Source: Methylocystis sp. (lineage in GTDB: Bacteria; Pseudomonadota; Alphaproteobacteria; Rhizobiales; Beijerinckiaceae). Taken from it: 64,000 nucleotides of DNA. The stretch lies in NCBI GenBank assembly GCA_016178015.1, contig JACOUB010000008.1, positions 25,431 to 89,430 on the forward strand, given 5' to 3'. Below, in pieces: positions 9,150 through 21,504 of the stretch; the first letter of the stretch is position 1; the number at the start of each line of letters is the position of its first letter. Under the pieces are notes generated by a model. That model had not been told where the DNA came from. It was given only the letters and a program-made list of their open reading frames with translations, and made no database searches. The position numbers and the translations under genes are program-made.

Positions 9150-10637
9150 TTACTCCTCGCCCACCTTCGCCGGTTTCAACACCACCGGGCGCAGCAAGAA
9201 GGACGGGACATGATCGCCGAGCCCCACGACCGGCGGTCCATCATCTTCGCGGAGGCGCGGGCGACGTTCGCGCCGCTCGCTATACACGCGCCGCGCCGAC
9301 CGCGCCGCGTCGGGCTCGCCGTAAGTGGGCGGCGCGGGCCGTGCGGCGCCGGGCTGGCTCGGGCGCCTTACGGACCGCGAGCCTGAAGGCTCGCGGTCCG
9401 AAGCCACAGGCTGGCGATCCGAAGCTCGCTCTCTATCGGCCGGCCGGCGGCCGCGCGAAGGACGTTCGCCGCGCCGCGGATGACGCGACGCCTCGAGCGG
9501 CGGCGGCAATTCGTCGGGGCTGGGCCCGTCCCAATCGATCTTGTTGCCGATCAAATTCTCGATCTGAGCGATATATTTGCGGTCTTCGCCGGTGACCAGG
9601 CTGATCGCGGTGCCGGAGCGCCCGGCGCGCCCGGTGCGCCCAATGCGATGGACGTAATCCTCGCTGTGGGTCGGCACATCGAAATTGAACACATGGCTCA
9701 CGTCAGGAATGTCCAGTCCGCGCGCCGCCACATCCGAACAAACGATCAGCGCCACGTCGCCGTTTCTGAAAGCGTCGAGCGACGCCATGCGCGCCATCTG
9801 ATCCATATCGCCATGCAGGGCGCCGGCGGAAAAACCATGCTTTTCAAGCGATCTGTGCAAAATTGCCACGTCCCGCTTGCGATTGCAGAAGATGATCGCG
9901 TTCTTGAAATTGTCCTCCGAACGGAGGCGCCGGCGCAGCGTTTCGCGCTTCTCGGCGTGTCCGTGCGAGGCGACCAGCACTTGACGGATGTTGGAGGCGG
10001 TGGTGGCGGCGGGCGCCACCTCCACCCGTACGGGGTTATGCAAAAACGCCTCGGTGAGGCGGGTGATCTCGGGCGGCATGGTGGCCGAAAAGAACAGCGT
10101 CTGCCGCGTGAAAGGCACCAACTTGCAGATGCGCTCGATGTCGGGGATGAAGCCCATGTCGAGCATGCGGTCGGCTTCGTCGATGACCAGGATTTCGATG
10201 CCGGTGAGCAGCAGCTTGCCGCGATCGAAGAAGTCAAGGAGACGGCCCGGCGTGACGATGAGCACATCGACGCCGCGCATGATCTTGGCTTCCTGGTCGC
10301 CAAAGGCGACGCCGCCGATCAGCAGGGCGACGTTCAGCTTGTGATTGACGCCATATCTGGCGAATGCCTCCTCGACCTGCGCAGCGAGTTCGCGCGTCGG
10401 CTCGAGAATGAGCGTGCGCGGCATGCGCGCCCGCGCGCGGCCCTGCTCCAGGCGGGTGAGCATCGGCAGCGTGAAGGCGGCGGTCTTGCCGGTGCCCGTC
10501 TGAGCGATGCCTAGAATGTCGCGGCCTTGCAAGGCCGGGGGAATAGCTTGCTCTTGAATGGGCGTCGGCTGCGTGTATCCAGACGCCTCCACGGCCGCGA
10601 GAACCTTTTGCGAAAGGCCCAGTTCGTTGAAGTTCAT
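9150..10637 (-). CDS. rhlE: DEAD-box RNA helicase, RhlE type
   Basis: A 495-residue ATP-dependent RNA helicase. Motifs in order: Q motif PTPIQEQAIP, Walker A AQTGTGKT, PTRELA, DEAD, SAT, and HRIGRTGR; the core ends near residue 375. It unwinds RNA in ribosome assembly or turnover. The remaining ~120 residues are a basic, arginine/proline-rich tail of the kind that binds RNA. Within the tail a 28-bp palindrome of repeat family A (9372-9399) is translated as about DREPSGSRS, so the tail has grown by repeat insertion. The gene is monocistronic, convergent with the HIT gene. Confidence 0.93.
   Translation of the reverse strand: MNFNELGLSQKVLAAVEASGYTQPTPIQEQAIPPALQGRDILGIAQTGTGKTAAFTLPMLTRLEQGRARARMPRTLILEPTRELAAQVEEAFARYGVNHKLNVALLIGGVAFGDQEAKIMRGVDVLIVTPGRLLDFFDRGKLLLTGIEILVIDEADRMLDMGFIPDIERICKLVPFTRQTLFFSATMPPEITRLTEAFLHNPVRVEVAPAATTASNIRQVLVASHGHAEKRETLRRRLRSEDNFKNAIIFCNRKRDVAILHRSLEKHGFSAGALHGDMDQMARMASLDAFRNGDVALIVCSDVAARGLDIPDVSHVFNFDVPTHSEDYVHRIGRTGRAGRSGTAISLVTGEDRKYIAQIENLIGNKIDWDGPSPDELPPPLEASRHPRRGERPSRGRRPADRERASDRQPVASDREPSGSRSVRRPSQPGAARPAPPTYGEPDAARSARRVYSERRERRPRLREDDGPPVVGLGDHVPSFLLRPVVLKPAKVGEE
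9372..9399. repeat. Family A palindrome inside the helicase coding sequence
   Basis: GGACCGCGAGCC (9372-9383), TGAA, GGCTCGCGGTCC (9388-9399) is a perfect palindrome with 12-bp arms lying in frame within the helicase tail. It is the same unit as the intergenic copies at 21378-21400 and 41425-41447. Confidence 0.9.
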
Positions 10638-10794
10638 CCATTATCCTGATCGCGACGACGATATGGCGAGGCACGCCCGTGCGCCGGCCGCGTGATGCGC
10701 ACGAATTTCATAAAAGCGCCGCCGTTTCCGCGAATGTTCCGCTGACGGTCGGCTGTCATTGGCCGCACCACACGTGGGCCATGCTTTGTAGCCT

Positions 10795-10823
10795 AATTGC
10801 ACAGCATCATTGCACAATGTCAA
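10795..10823 (-). promoter_or_regulatory. Putative rhlE promoter with paired TGTGCAAT repeats
   Basis: On the minus strand a perfect TTGACA (10823 down to 10818) is followed after 17-18 bases by CAATTA/GCAATT as a weak -10. Two direct copies of TGTGCAAT (complements at 10796-10803 and 10809-10816) fill the spacer and could be a regulator site. The rhlE start lies about 160 bases further on, so the leader would be long. Confidence 0.35.
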
Positions 10824-10902
10824 TGAGATTGAAGCGTCGGATGGGTCTCGAGCAAAATTACGCCTAACGCGCATTCCAGCCGAACGGAGTTAGGCCGGGG
10901 GC

Positions 10903-11241
10903 CTATTTTCGATCCTTGCCGCACGGAGTGAGCGACGGCGCGGAATTGGCGCCGTTCGGGATGGAGGCCGTGGCCGACATGTCCAGCCCCGAACCGGGTC
11001 GCGTCGCGCCGGCGCCGCGCGCGTTCCATTGGCTTTGCGCCAGCGCGGGAGCGGCGGCGAGACGCCTCATATCCGCATCTGAGCGGGCGAGAATGATGAT
11101 CGGCAGCTCGCCATGCTCGACCATTCGCGCCAGAAAGTTCGCCCCGGCCACTCCCGATATCGTGACGATTGCGGCGACAGCGGCAATCTTCTCCACCATC
11201 GATCCGCGCGTATCGTGCTGAAATAATTTTATGTTATGCAT
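10903..11241 (-). CDS. Hypothetical protein with one N-terminal membrane segment
   Basis: A 112-residue product with a short basic start, then RGSMVEKIAAVAAI continuing into one hydrophobic segment (about residues 17-37), and a proline/serine/alanine-rich tail. The pattern of Gly, small residues, Glu, then hydrophobic stretch recalls Flp/TadE prepilin N-termini, but the Glu spacing is one short and no peptidase is nearby. GAGGCGAC precedes the ATG. It could be a genuine small membrane protein or a chance frame; codon use in the first half looks coding. Confidence 0.45.
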   Translation of the reverse strand: MHNIKLFQHDTRGSMVEKIAAVAAIVTISGVAGANFLARMVEHGELPIIILARSDADMRRLAAAPALAQSQWNARGAGATRPGSGLDMSATASIPNGANSAPSLTPCGKDRK

Positions 11242-11565
11242 GTCGCCTCGTTTGTGGCCGACGTCGAACCTAACCGAACACAGTAAAAATCGCGTTTACG
11301 GCCTGGCCGCCGCCACAGAGCCCGCCGCAGCCGGTTTTGCATCTGAGGAATTCCCGCCCGGCGGATTTTTGGGTCTTGCCAAGGCCGTCGCAAGGAACAA
11401 AACTCGCCTCCTCTCCGCCCCGCGCATCTCCCTGTCGGCGCAGACCCGGCCCGATCCAAATGGCTCAAAAAAAGAACGCCGGTTCGGCGCCAAGAATGCT
11501 TCGATACGCTCTAGCCGATCGGTCAGCCGCGGCATATTTGGAAGAATTAAAGAGGAAAAGCTGCC
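11242..11565. other. Gap upstream of clpS without a clear gene
   Basis: A 324-base region between the divergent hypothetical gene and clpS. A short open frame from an ATG at 11460 (39 codons, lysine/arginine-rich) overlaps the clpS start but has no ribosome site, so it is not called. AGAGGA at 11551-11556 is the clpS ribosome site. No convincing promoter was picked out. Confidence 0.4.
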
Positions 11566-11982
11566 TTGAACGCGACTGACGAAATCTCGGGCCGAGGGCG
11601 GCGTTTGCTCGCGCCGGAGGCAAATGGCGACATGCCGGCTCGCGCCGGCAAAGAGACGCGCAAGAATGGCGGCGACGGCAGTCCCGGTTCTGGGACGGCG
11701 CTTATCACCCGCACGCGGACGCAGACGCGGCGTCCGAACATGTATCGCGTGCTGCTGCTCAACGATGATTATACGACCCAGGAATTCGTGGTGACCGTGC
11801 TGCGTAAATATTTCAACAAGACCGTGGAAGAAGCGACGCGCATCATGCTGCACGTGCACAATCATGGCGTCGGCGAATGCGGGATTTACACTTACGAGGT
11901 GGCGGAGACGAAAGTCACGCAAGTCATGGACTATGCGCGCAAACATCAGCACCCGTTACAGTGCATCATGGAAAAGAAATAA
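11566..11982 (+). CDS. clpS: ATP-dependent Clp protease adaptor ClpS
   Basis: A 138-residue protein whose C-terminal 80 residues are the ClpS core: [14 protein letters not shown] (N-degron binding region), [11 protein letters not shown], the histidine/glycine stretch [11 protein letters not shown] and the ending CIMEKK. ClpS delivers N-end-rule substrates to ClpA. A TTG at 11566, 9 bases after AGAGGA, gives a disordered N-terminal extension of about 58 residues; a later start (ATG 11632) cannot be excluded. clpA begins 12 bases after the stop, the standard pair. Confidence 0.92.
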   Translation: MNATDEISGRGRRLLAPEANGDMPARAGKETRKNGGDGSPGSGTALITRTRTQTRRPNMYRVLLLNDDYTTQEFVVTVLRKYFNKTVEEATRIMLHVHNHGVGECGIYTYEVAETKVTQVMDYARKHQHPLQCIMEKK

Positions 11983-11994
11983 GGGTGGCGACAG

Positions 11995-14490
11995 ATGCCT
12001 ACTTTTTCGCGCAACCTCAAACAGTCCCTCGATCGCGCGCTGGCCTCGGCGAGAGAGCGCCATCATGAATATGCGACGCTTGAGCATTTGCTGTTGAGCC
12101 TCATCGACGACACGGATGCCGCGGCGGTGCTGCGCGCCTGTTCGGTGGATCTCGAGCTCCTGGCCAAGAACCTGCGCGAGTACATCAGTCGGGAGTTGGA
12201 CAATCTCGTCAATGAAAACGCCGATGATTGTAAGCCCACCGCCGGGTTCCAGAGGGTCGTTCAACGCGCCTTCATCAACGTGCAATCGTCCGGACGCGAG
12301 GATGTGAGCGGCGCCAATGTGCTTGTCGCGCTGTTCGCCGAACGGGAGAGCCACGCAGTCTACTTCTTGCAAGAACAGGATATGACGCGCTACGACGCCG
12401 TGAATTACATCAGCCACGGCATCGCCAAACGTCCCGGACTGACCGATACGACGCGGGCGACGCGCGGCGTGGAGGACGATGCGGACCGTTCCGAGGCGCG
12501 TGAGAGCCGCGAAGGAGAATCCCGCAAGAAGGAAGGCGCGCTCGAAGCCTATTGCGTCAATCTCAACAAGAAAGCCCGCGAAGGCCGCATTGATCCGCTC
12601 ATCGGTCGTGACGCCGAGGTGCTGCGCACGATCCAGGTGTTGTGCCGGCGTCAAAAGAACAATCCGCTGCTCGTCGGCGATCCGGGCGTCGGCAAGACGG
12701 CGATCGCGGAAGGTCTGGCGCGCAAGATCGTTTCTGGCGACGTGCCGGCGGTGCTCGGCAACGCTACGGTGTTTGCGCTGGACATGGGCACATTGCTCGC
12801 AGGCACGCGTTATCGCGGCGATTTCGAGGAGCGGCTGAAACAGGTCGTAAAAGAAATAGAGAACCACAAGAGCGCCATTTTGTTCATCGACGAGATCCAT
12901 ACAGTGATCGGCGCCGGCGCCACATCGGGCGGCGCGATGGACGCCTCCAATCTGTTGAAGCCGGCGCTCGCGCAAGGCACGCTGCGCTGCATCGGCTCGA
13001 CCACCTACAAGGAATACCGGCAATATTTCGAGAAAGACCGCGCGCTGGTGCGCCGGTTCCAGAAGATCGACATTAACGAACCGTCCATTCCCGACACGAT
13101 CGAGATCATGAAAGGGCTCAAGCCCTATTTCGAGGAATTCCACAAGATCCGGTACACCGGCGAGGCGTTGAAGGCCGCGGTCGAATTGTCCGCCCGCTTC
13201 ATTCATGACCGCAAGCTGCCCGACAAGGCGATCGACGTGATCGACGAAACCGGCGCCGCTCAAATGCTGCTGCCCGATTCGAAGCGCAAGAAAACGATCG
13301 GGATAAAGGAGATCGAGGCGACCATCGCCACCATGGCGCGCATTCCTCCCAAAACCGTTTCCAAGGACGACGCCGAAGTGCTCGCCCATCTCGACGAAAC
13401 CTTGAAGCGCGTGGTTTACGGCCAGGACAAGGCGATCAGCGCCTTGTCCTCGGCGATCAAGCTGGCGCGCGCCGGCTTGCGCGACGTGGAAAAACCCATC
13501 GGCTGTTATCTCTTTTCCGGCCCGACCGGCGTCGGCAAGACCGAAGCCGCTCGCCAACTCGCGGTGTCGCTCGGCGTCGAACTCGTGCGGTTCGACATGT
13601 CGGAATATATGGAGCGCCACACCGTGAGCCGCCTCATTGGCGCGCCGCCCGGCTATGTGGGTTTCGATCAAGGCGGATTGCTTACCGACGCCATCGATCA
13701 GCACCCGCATTGCGTGCTGCTGCTCGACGAGGTCGAAAAGGCGCATCAGGACCTGTACAACATCCTGCTGCAGGTGATGGACCACGGCAAGCTCACCGAC
13801 CACAACGGCAAGCAGATTGACTTCCGCAACGTCATTCTCATCATGACGACGAATGCCGGGGCAGCGGATCTCGCCAGAACGCCGATCGGCTTTACGCGCT
13901 CCAAGCGCGACGGCGACGACAGCGAAGCGATCAACCGCCTGTTCGCGCCGGAATTCCGCAATCGTCTGGATGCGATCGTGGCGTTCGGACATCTCCCGGT
14001 GGAGGTGATCGCCCGGGTCGTCGACAAATTCATCATGCAGCTGGAGGTCCAGCTCGCTGACCGCAATGTCACGATCGAGTTGACGGACGAAGCGCGCTCC
14101 TGGCTCGTCGAACACGGTTATGACGAGGCGATGGGCGCCCGTCCGATGGCCCGCGTCATCCACCAGATCATCAAGACTCCTTTGGCCGAGGAAGTGTTGT
14201 TCGGACGGCTGAAGAATGGCGGGGCGGTGCGCGTCGTGGTGGTGGCGAGTGAAAGCGGCGCAAAGACGCTCGGCTTCGTATTCCCCGAAGGGCCGGTCCT
14301 GCCTCGCCCCGAACGGGACATCATCGAAGCCGGCAAAAAACGCGCATCGGCAGATTTTGAGACGCACCGTCCCCGCAAGCAAGCAAGCGATGCGCCGGAC
14401 GCCGCCGGCGCCGGCGCCGGACGCGGCGCCGGGCCGAACAGCCCCCGCCCCCTGCCGCGCAGCGTGCCCCACGCGCCATTGAAGAGCTGA
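11995..14490 (+). CDS. clpA: ATP-dependent Clp protease ATP-binding subunit ClpA
   Basis: An 831-residue AAA+ unfoldase. Residues 1-145 form the ClpS-binding N domain ([13 protein letters not shown] start). The first ATPase module has Walker A GDPGVGKT and Walker B ILFIDEIH; the second has [18 protein letters not shown] and the arginine finger region. It threads substrates into ClpP, and the preceding clpS supplies N-degron substrates. The last ~70 residues are an alanine/proline-rich tail beyond the usual ~760-residue length. No clpP is in the window. Confidence 0.96.
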   Translation: MPTFSRNLKQSLDRALASARERHHEYATLEHLLLSLIDDTDAAAVLRACSVDLELLAKNLREYISRELDNLVNENADDCKPTAGFQRVVQRAFINVQSSGREDVSGANVLVALFAERESHAVYFLQEQDMTRYDAVNYISHGIAKRPGLTDTTRATRGVEDDADRSEARESREGESRKKEGALEAYCVNLNKKAREGRIDPLIGRDAEVLRTIQVLCRRQKNNPLLVGDPGVGKTAIAEGLARKIVSGDVPAVLGNATVFALDMGTLLAGTRYRGDFEERLKQVVKEIENHKSAILFIDEIHTVIGAGATSGGAMDASNLLKPALAQGTLRCIGSTTYKEYRQYFEKDRALVRRFQKIDINEPSIPDTIEIMKGLKPYFEEFHKIRYTGEALKAAVELSARFIHDRKLPDKAIDVIDETGAAQMLLPDSKRKKTIGIKEIEATIATMARIPPKTVSKDDAEVLAHLDETLKRVVYGQDKAISALSSAIKLARAGLRDVEKPIGCYLFSGPTGVGKTEAARQLAVSLGVELVRFDMSEYMERHTVSRLIGAPPGYVGFDQGGLLTDAIDQHPHCVLLLDEVEKAHQDLYNILLQVMDHGKLTDHNGKQIDFRNVILIMTTNAGAADLARTPIGFTRSKRDGDDSEAINRLFAPEFRNRLDAIVAFGHLPVEVIARVVDKFIMQLEVQLADRNVTIELTDEARSWLVEHGYDEAMGARPMARVIHQIIKTPLAEEVLFGRLKNGGAVRVVVVASESGAKTLGFVFPEGPVLPRPERDIIEAGKKRASADFETHRPRKQASDAPDAAGAGAGRGAGPNSPRPLPRSVPHAPLKS

Positions 14491-14567
14491 CCCCCGCGGC
14501 GGGGACGAGACAGCTCGGGCTGGGTCATCCAAAATTAACCATGATTGACGCAACATCGGGCGAAACG

Positions 14568-14584
14568 CGTTGCGCGGCGCAACG
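14568..14584. repeat. Perfect short hairpin between clpA and the glycosyltransferase gene
   Basis: CGTTGCGC (14568-14575) and GCGCAACG (14577-14584) form a perfect 8-bp inverted repeat around one base. It is followed by GC-rich DNA without a T-run, so it is at best a weak or Rho-assisted terminator. Confidence 0.3.
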
Positions 14585-14648
14585 GCCGTAAAAGGCCGGC
14601 GCCGCCGGCGCGATCGATGCTCTACATCTTCGCCCGCACCAAAAGGGT

Positions 14649-15884
14649 TTGACGCAAGTGCTCGAGGACTTGAACACCGCCAACGGCGGCGCCGGCGCGT
14701 TGCGTATCGTTCATGTCCTGCGCGCGCCGGTCGGCGGCCTGTTTCGACATGTCCTGGACCTTTCCTATGGCCAGATTGCCCGCGGTCATCAGGTCGGCCT
14801 CATCGCCGATTCTCTGACAGGCGGAGCGCGCGCCGAGGCCCAGCTCGCTGAATTGGCACCCAAACTTGCGCTCGGTGTGATGCGCATCCCCATGCGGCGG
14901 CTGCCGCATCCCAGCGATTTGAGCGCCTTGGCTGAGGTAAGCCGTCGGCTTGCAGCCCTTGCTCCCGACGTTGTGCACGGACACGGTTCGAAAGGCGGTT
15001 TTTATGCGCGTTTCTCCTGTCTCATGCGGGGCCGGTCGGAAGCGATACGCGCCTATACGCCGCACGGCGGCAGTCTCAATTATCGGCCTGGGTCATGGAC
15101 GCATCGCTTGTTCATGTTGGTCGAGAAGCTTCTCGCTTACCAAACCGACATTTTGCTTTTTGAAAGCGCCTACATCGCCAATAGGTACCGGACCTATGTC
15201 GGCGAGCCATACGGCCTGGCGCGTGTCGTACGCAATGGCGTCGGACCGGAGGAATTCGCGCCGGTGACGCCGGTCGCCGAGGCCGCCGACTTTGTCTACG
15301 TCGGCGAATTTCGCTCCGCCAAGGGTCTCGATACGTTGATCGACGCGATGGGCCTCATCGCCGCCAGATTGAACCGCAAACCCAACATCGTCCTGGTCGG
15401 CGCCGGCCCCGAGCAATCGGCGTTGCGCGATCGCGCCGAGAAACGAGGCGTTGCAGCGCAACTGAAATTCAAGCCGCCGACGCCCGCGCGTGAAGCTTTC
15501 GCGCTGGGCAAAATCATGGTCTTGCCGAGCCGGGCCGAATCGCTTCCTTACATCGCGCTGGAGGCTGTCGGCGCTCGGTTGCCGCTCGTCGCCACCAATG
15601 TCGGAGGCATGACGGAGATTTTTGGTCCCCACAGCGGCCAGCTGATCGCTTGCGACGACGCCAACCTGTTGAGCGAGGCGCTCGTTGGCGCGCTCAACGA
15701 AGATCCGGCTGCGCAACGGGCGAAAGCGACTGAGCTCGCCGACTATGTCGCCTCGCGATTTTCGCTTTCGCACATGGTCGATCAAATCATATCCGGCTAT
15801 CGCGAAGCCATCGCCCTTCGCTGCGGCCGTGGAACGGAGGCGATCGACGTTGCGTCCTCTTTTCTTGACGGCCGGCGACAGTGA
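14649..15884 (+). CDS. Glycosyltransferase family 4
   Basis: A 411-residue GT-B fold enzyme. The N-terminal acceptor domain shows RIVHVLRAPVGGLFRH and DVVHGHGSKGG; the C-terminal donor domain shows VYVGEFRSAKG, the loop VLPSRAESLPYIALEA with the E-x7-E-type pattern of family 4, and ATNVGGMTEI. It likely adds a sugar to a lipid-linked or surface polysaccharide. Start is a TTG at 14649, with an in-frame GTG at 14658 as alternative. An O-antigen-ligase-like gene follows on the same strand, suggesting a small exopolysaccharide/LPS unit. Donor and acceptor are unknown. Confidence 0.87.
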   Translation: MTQVLEDLNTANGGAGALRIVHVLRAPVGGLFRHVLDLSYGQIARGHQVGLIADSLTGGARAEAQLAELAPKLALGVMRIPMRRLPHPSDLSALAEVSRRLAALAPDVVHGHGSKGGFYARFSCLMRGRSEAIRAYTPHGGSLNYRPGSWTHRLFMLVEKLLAYQTDILLFESAYIANRYRTYVGEPYGLARVVRNGVGPEEFAPVTPVAEAADFVYVGEFRSAKGLDTLIDAMGLIAARLNRKPNIVLVGAGPEQSALRDRAEKRGVAAQLKFKPPTPAREAFALGKIMVLPSRAESLPYIALEAVGARLPLVATNVGGMTEIFGPHSGQLIACDDANLLSEALVGALNEDPAAQRAKATELADYVASRFSLSHMVDQIISGYREAIALRCGRGTEAIDVASSFLDGRRQ

Positions 15885-15954
15885 CCGAGGGCGTTGCGAA
15901 GGCGTTGAATTAAGGCATCGTTCGGAAATAAGTGAGCCGGAAAGGGCGCGTTTT

Positions 15955-16107
15955 CCCTCTCCCCGCTTGCGGGGAGAGGGTCAGGGTGAGGGGCTTGGGG
16001 TTTTATGCGCATTGCCGGCAAAGCCGACGGAGTGCTGGCTTCATCGGCTTGCGTGATGACACCCCCGGCCCCTCACCCCAGCCCTCTCCCCGTAAACGGG
16101 GAGAGGG
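15955..16107. repeat. BIME-like inverted repeat pair (family B)
   Basis: CCCTCTCCCCGC-TTGC-GGGGAGAGGG at 15955-15980 followed by GGGTGAGGGG is mirrored by CCCCTCACCC and CCCTCTCCCCG-TAAA-CGGGGAGAGGG ending at 16107. The element is thus two hairpins in inverted order. Related copies lie at 23655-23764, 33509-33653, 40428-40604, 55095-55246, 58211-58334 and 60251-60419, all intergenic or at gene ends. Confidence 0.85.
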
Positions 16108-16193
16108 GGCGCGCGCCCAATCAATTCGCTTATTTGCGGACGGCGACTAAGTCTCGATACAAAAGAATGTGGCGAACGAATTACGAGGTTGCG

Positions 16194-17507
16194 ATGGCCA
16201 CCAATTGCTCGACGCGCGTCGAATCGTCTGGGACGTCGGCGGATCATGCCGCACGTCCGCCCGCAATTCGTCTCGATTATCAAAAGATCGTCAACGCGAC
16301 CGTCGCGGTTTTTGTGGTCTGCGGAGCGATCGCGATCATTGAGCCGTCGCCTTACGATTTCGCCGCGCTGGTCGCCATTCCCGTTTGGTTTGTCGGCGGC
16401 GTCGCCGTCCATCGCAGCTTCATACTGTTCGCCTTCCTGATGCTCTTTTACAATCTAACAGGATTCCTCGCGTTGGTTCCGCATTGGGAGGACGCGGCGG
16501 CGGCGATGTTTATGTATCAGTCGACCTATCTGACCGTCACGGCGCTATTTTTTGCTTTATTCGTGGCGGAACGGACGCAGGATCGGACGGAGTTATGTCT
16601 GAAGGCCTATGCAGCGAGCAATATTTTAGCGGCTTCCGCCGGCATTCTGGGCTATTTTGACGTTGGCGGCCTCGGAGAGTTGTTTACCCACTTCGGGCGC
16701 GCTTCTGGAACGTTCAAGGACCCAAACGTTCTTGGCCCCTTCATCATCACGGGCGCCTTGTATTTGGCCCAAAATTTGATCCTCGCGCGTGCGAGGCGCG
16801 TCGGACTTTCTATTGCGCTGCTGCTGATCCTAGTCGCCGGCGTCTTCCTGTCATTCTCGCGCGGCGCATGGGGCGCATTTATTTTTTCGTCGATGCTAAT
16901 GGCGGCCTCGGCCTACGTCACGGCCGCGGATAAGAAGACAAAGAGACGAATTGCGATGGCGGCGTTTGTCGCTGTAGCCGTATCGATACTCGTGGTGCTT
17001 TTGTTGTTGTCGATGGATCAAACCCGCGATCTCTTCCTGGACCGCGCTTTGCTGACGCAGTACTACGACGAAGGCGCAACCGGCCGGTTCGGCAACCAGC
17101 TGCGATCTCTGCCCCCGGTTTTCGAGAGGTTTAACGGATTTGGCCCATTGCGGTTCAGGCTAATCTTCGGTCTTGAACCGCATAACTCTTATATCGGCGC
17201 TTTTGCCAATCAAGGTTGGCTTGGCGGCCTCACTTTCATCATTTTGGCGCTCGCTACGACTTTTGTCGGGTTCCGACTGATGTTCGCCGCCTCGCCCTAT
17301 CAGCGACAGGCTCAGGTGGTGTTTCCGGCGCTGCTCGCCTTCTTCCTGCAGGCCTTTCAGATCGACATCGATCACTGGCGCCATGTTTTTCTCATGCTCG
17401 GCGTTGTCTGGGGATTGGAGGCCGCAAGGCAGAGATGGGAGCTTCGACAATGGCGTCAAACATCGGAGCTGATGGCGAGCAGCGTCCAATCATGCGTGAA
17501 ATCATAA
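16194..17507 (+). CDS. O-antigen ligase/polymerase-like membrane protein
   Basis: A 437-residue protein with about 10-12 hydrophobic segments and the features of the Wzy/WaaL superfamily: GRASGTFKDPNVLGPF, the arginine-containing SFSRGAWGAF, a long periplasmic loop, and EPHNSYIGAFANQGWLG with the conserved His. Such proteins join or polymerise polysaccharide repeat units from undecaprenyl-diphosphate. The ATG at 16194 with GAGG upstream is chosen; earlier in-frame codons read through the family B repeat. Whether it ligates O-antigen or polymerises exopolysaccharide cannot be told. Confidence 0.82.
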   Translation: MATNCSTRVESSGTSADHAARPPAIRLDYQKIVNATVAVFVVCGAIAIIEPSPYDFAALVAIPVWFVGGVAVHRSFILFAFLMLFYNLTGFLALVPHWEDAAAAMFMYQSTYLTVTALFFALFVAERTQDRTELCLKAYAASNILAASAGILGYFDVGGLGELFTHFGRASGTFKDPNVLGPFIITGALYLAQNLILARARRVGLSIALLLILVAGVFLSFSRGAWGAFIFSSMLMAASAYVTAADKKTKRRIAMAAFVAVAVSILVVLLLLSMDQTRDLFLDRALLTQYYDEGATGRFGNQLRSLPPVFERFNGFGPLRFRLIFGLEPHNSYIGAFANQGWLGGLTFIILALATTFVGFRLMFAASPYQRQAQVVFPALLAFFLQAFQIDIDHWRHVFLMLGVVWGLEAARQRWELRQWRQTSELMASSVQSCVKS

Positions 17508-17613
17508 CGGGGCGCCGGGCGTGGCGACAACAAATTGGCCGACGGAGATGGTTCTCTTCCGCCGGCCTACTTTATTGACCTGCATTACCCGCGGTTTGCA
17601 ACCGTATAAGTTT

Positions 17614-17844
17614 CTACTCCGCCGCCTCGCTCGGCGGCGTGAGGGGGCGCAACTCGAACACCCGCCCGAATTTGCCGGCGCCGGACAGATCTCCTTTTCG
17701 GAGCGCCTTTTGCACAGCCTCGAGCTTGAGCGCGTCGTCAAGGGAATAAGCGGGCGACCAATCGCCGGCGTCATACCTAAGTTCAACATCCACTTCTGCG
17801 AGATAATCGCCTTCACGGATCAGTTCGGTGGTCTTGCCAGTCAT
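17614..17844 (-). CDS. Small partner protein of a DUF4258 gene
   Basis: A 76-residue soluble protein (MTGKTTELIREGDYLAEV, then DDWSP-like and SLDDALKLEAVQKALR). Its ATG overlaps the TGA that would end the DUF4258 reading frame upstream (ATGA), and GAGGCGAC precedes it, so the two genes form a coupled pair. DUF4258 proteins belong to the RelE-like fold and usually have a small antitoxin-like partner, but this protein lacks the usual zinc-finger/HTH antitoxin features. Function unassigned; an antitoxin role is inference from pairing. Confidence 0.6.
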   Translation of the reverse strand: MTGKTTELIREGDYLAEVDVELRYDAGDWSPAYSLDDALKLEAVQKALRKGDLSGAGKFGRVFELRPLTPPSEAAE

Positions 17845-18163
17845 GTCCGTCGCCTCGTTCTCCAGTCGTCTTCCCACCGGTCCCGGTCTGGCCTGTAAGC
17901 AGTCACCAGCACCGCTGGTTTCGATTGACCCGCAGGAACGCCCTACAGCACGTGGATCGGCTCCCCCGCGCCATCTCTTTGTAGCGTCAATATAACTGGT
18001 CCTTTGAAGTAATCTGGATACTCCTCAATGACATCGCTTGCCGGCAAGCCCGCCATGACATCCTGAATGTATATAGCATCCGCGGCGAGTTCCTTGAAGG
18101 CGTGCCGGGAAATTTCGACCTCGCCTCGCGCCGCCAGATTTTGGATATGAGCAAGCAGCACGC

Positions 18164-18167
<4 letters not shown>
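17841..18167 (-). pseudogene. DUF4258 protein interrupted by an in-frame amber codon
   Basis: The frame starts at 18167 with [24 protein letters not shown] and reads DUF4258-like sequence up to ...EPIHVL, then meets TAG at 17945-17943. Past it the same frame continues GVPAGQSKPAVLVTAYRP and DRWEDDW, the typical family C-terminus, to a TGA at 17843-17841 that overlaps the next gene's ATG. Homologues usually have Trp at the stop position (HALWG-like), so TGG to TAG is the simplest explanation. The start overlaps the uvrA stop by 4 bases. A sequencing error is the main alternative. As it stands only 74 residues are made, lacking the last third. Confidence 0.75.
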
Positions 18168-21181
<3,014 letters not shown>

Positions 21182-21335
21182 GGACGGCGTCGAATGCTGG
21201 AGAAACGGACGCTGATCCTCGGCGCCCGCGCCTCAATGCCATGCTTCGCCGCCATAATCCACCGGCGCCTGAGCCACGCCAGTTGCTTCATCCATGGCTA
21301 CGGTTTAGTGGTTTGGTCCAGTAAACTAGACAGTT

Positions 21336-21400
21336 GCGCGCCTGAAGGCGCGCGGTCCAAATGGCGCCGAATCTGCCGGACCGCGAGCCTTCAGGCTCGC
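21336..21400. repeat. Family A palindrome pair upstream of dctA
   Basis: GCGCGCC-TGAA-GGCGCGC plus GGTCC (21336-21358) is followed by the GGACCGCGAGCC-TTCA-GGCTCGC unit (21378-21400). The pair lies in the gap separating uvrA from dctA, about 105 bases before the dctA start. Confidence 0.8.
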
Positions 21401-21504
21401 AAACCGACCCACCCTTCATTCTGGCTGAAGCGGACCATCGGCGGCGCGCGCGACGATATTTGTCCGAAGACGGAAGCAATTCACATAGCCATGAAACGAG
21501 CGCC

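Noticed and set aside
11460..11579. 39-codon Lys/Arg-rich frame before clpS
   Set aside because: No ribosome site and it overlaps the clpS start; kept only as a possibility.
11956..14556. 866-codon minus-strand open frame opposite clpA
   Set aside because: Exact shadow of clpA; product is Arg/His/Asp-rich without domains, as expected of antisense frames in GC-rich DNA.
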